From assembly GCA_002478115.1 (NCBI GenBank), contig DLMH01000083.1, positions 1-22,562 of the forward strand: a stretch of DNA of 22,562 bases. The letters are read 5' to 3'. The number at the start of each line of letters is the position of its first letter. Position 1 is the stretch's first letter. The notes beneath the pieces are model-generated. The model was not told the origin of the DNA. It saw only the letters and a list, made by a program, of their open reading frames with translations, and did no database searches. A program made the translations under genes and the position numbers. This document shows, one piece after another, positions 22,508-22,562 of the stretch. The stretch is from Candidatus Acidiferrum typicum. Lineage in GTDB: Bacteria; Acidobacteriota; Terriglobia; Acidiferrales; UBA7541.

Positions 22508-22562
22508 TTCGGGCTGAGACGTTGGGACCAATTCATTCGTGGAGTGAACCCTTGAACTGACA

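Overview
The window reads as a high-GC Gram-negative genome, most likely an acidobacterium. That is an inference from gene style (an OmpA protein with a long Ala/Gln/Glu coiled coil, RHS remnants, small CxxC proteins beside tyrosine integrases, long intergenic spacers), not from a marker gene. Bases 1-3540 look like resident chromosome: a hairpin-rich non-coding stretch, an OmpA-family outer-membrane protein with a clear intrinsic terminator, and a divergent YihY/BrkB-family inner-membrane protein. From about 3541 to the right edge the DNA is a tandem array of integrated elements. Each begins at its left end with an attachment site (direct repeats of the type GCGTCCAA plus a fragment matching the 3' end of a tRNA, probably tRNA-Gly) and a minus-strand tyrosine integrase.

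Element 1 (about 3541-8277) carries integrase 1 with a deleted upstream partner gene, a hairpin-rich repeat, a collapsed IS21 relic, a secreted L,D-transpeptidase and a multi-pass membrane protein of unknown function. Element 2 (about 8278 to the right edge) carries integrase 2 with its intact CxxC partner gene, an istB relic, a secreted protein of unknown function, a 5'-truncated conserved gene, and a nested mobile element: an IS3-family insertion sequence whose transposase is split by a RIT (recombinases-in-trio) element of three overlapping tyrosine recombinases with 89-bp terminal inverted repeats. Removing bases 14404-17816 restores an unbroken 340-residue transposase frame. Next come two paralogous secreted HEAT-like proteins in convergent orientation, each just downstream of a broken gene on its own strand: an RHS repeat fragment and an M15-like peptidase C-terminus. 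The window stops inside what looks like a third set of integrase arm sites, so a third attachment core and integrase are predicted just past base 22562.

The array therefore appears to grow by repeated integration at one tRNA 3' end, with insertion sequences and deletions eroding older cargo. Most surviving cargo encodes exported or envelope proteins. The most interesting items are the att array with its CxxC-protein/integrase pair, the RIT-in-IS3 nesting with a one-sided perfect palindrome, the HEAT pair as possible orphan immunity genes, the two-copy multi-hairpin repeat, and the unassigned hairpin-rich segment at the left edge.
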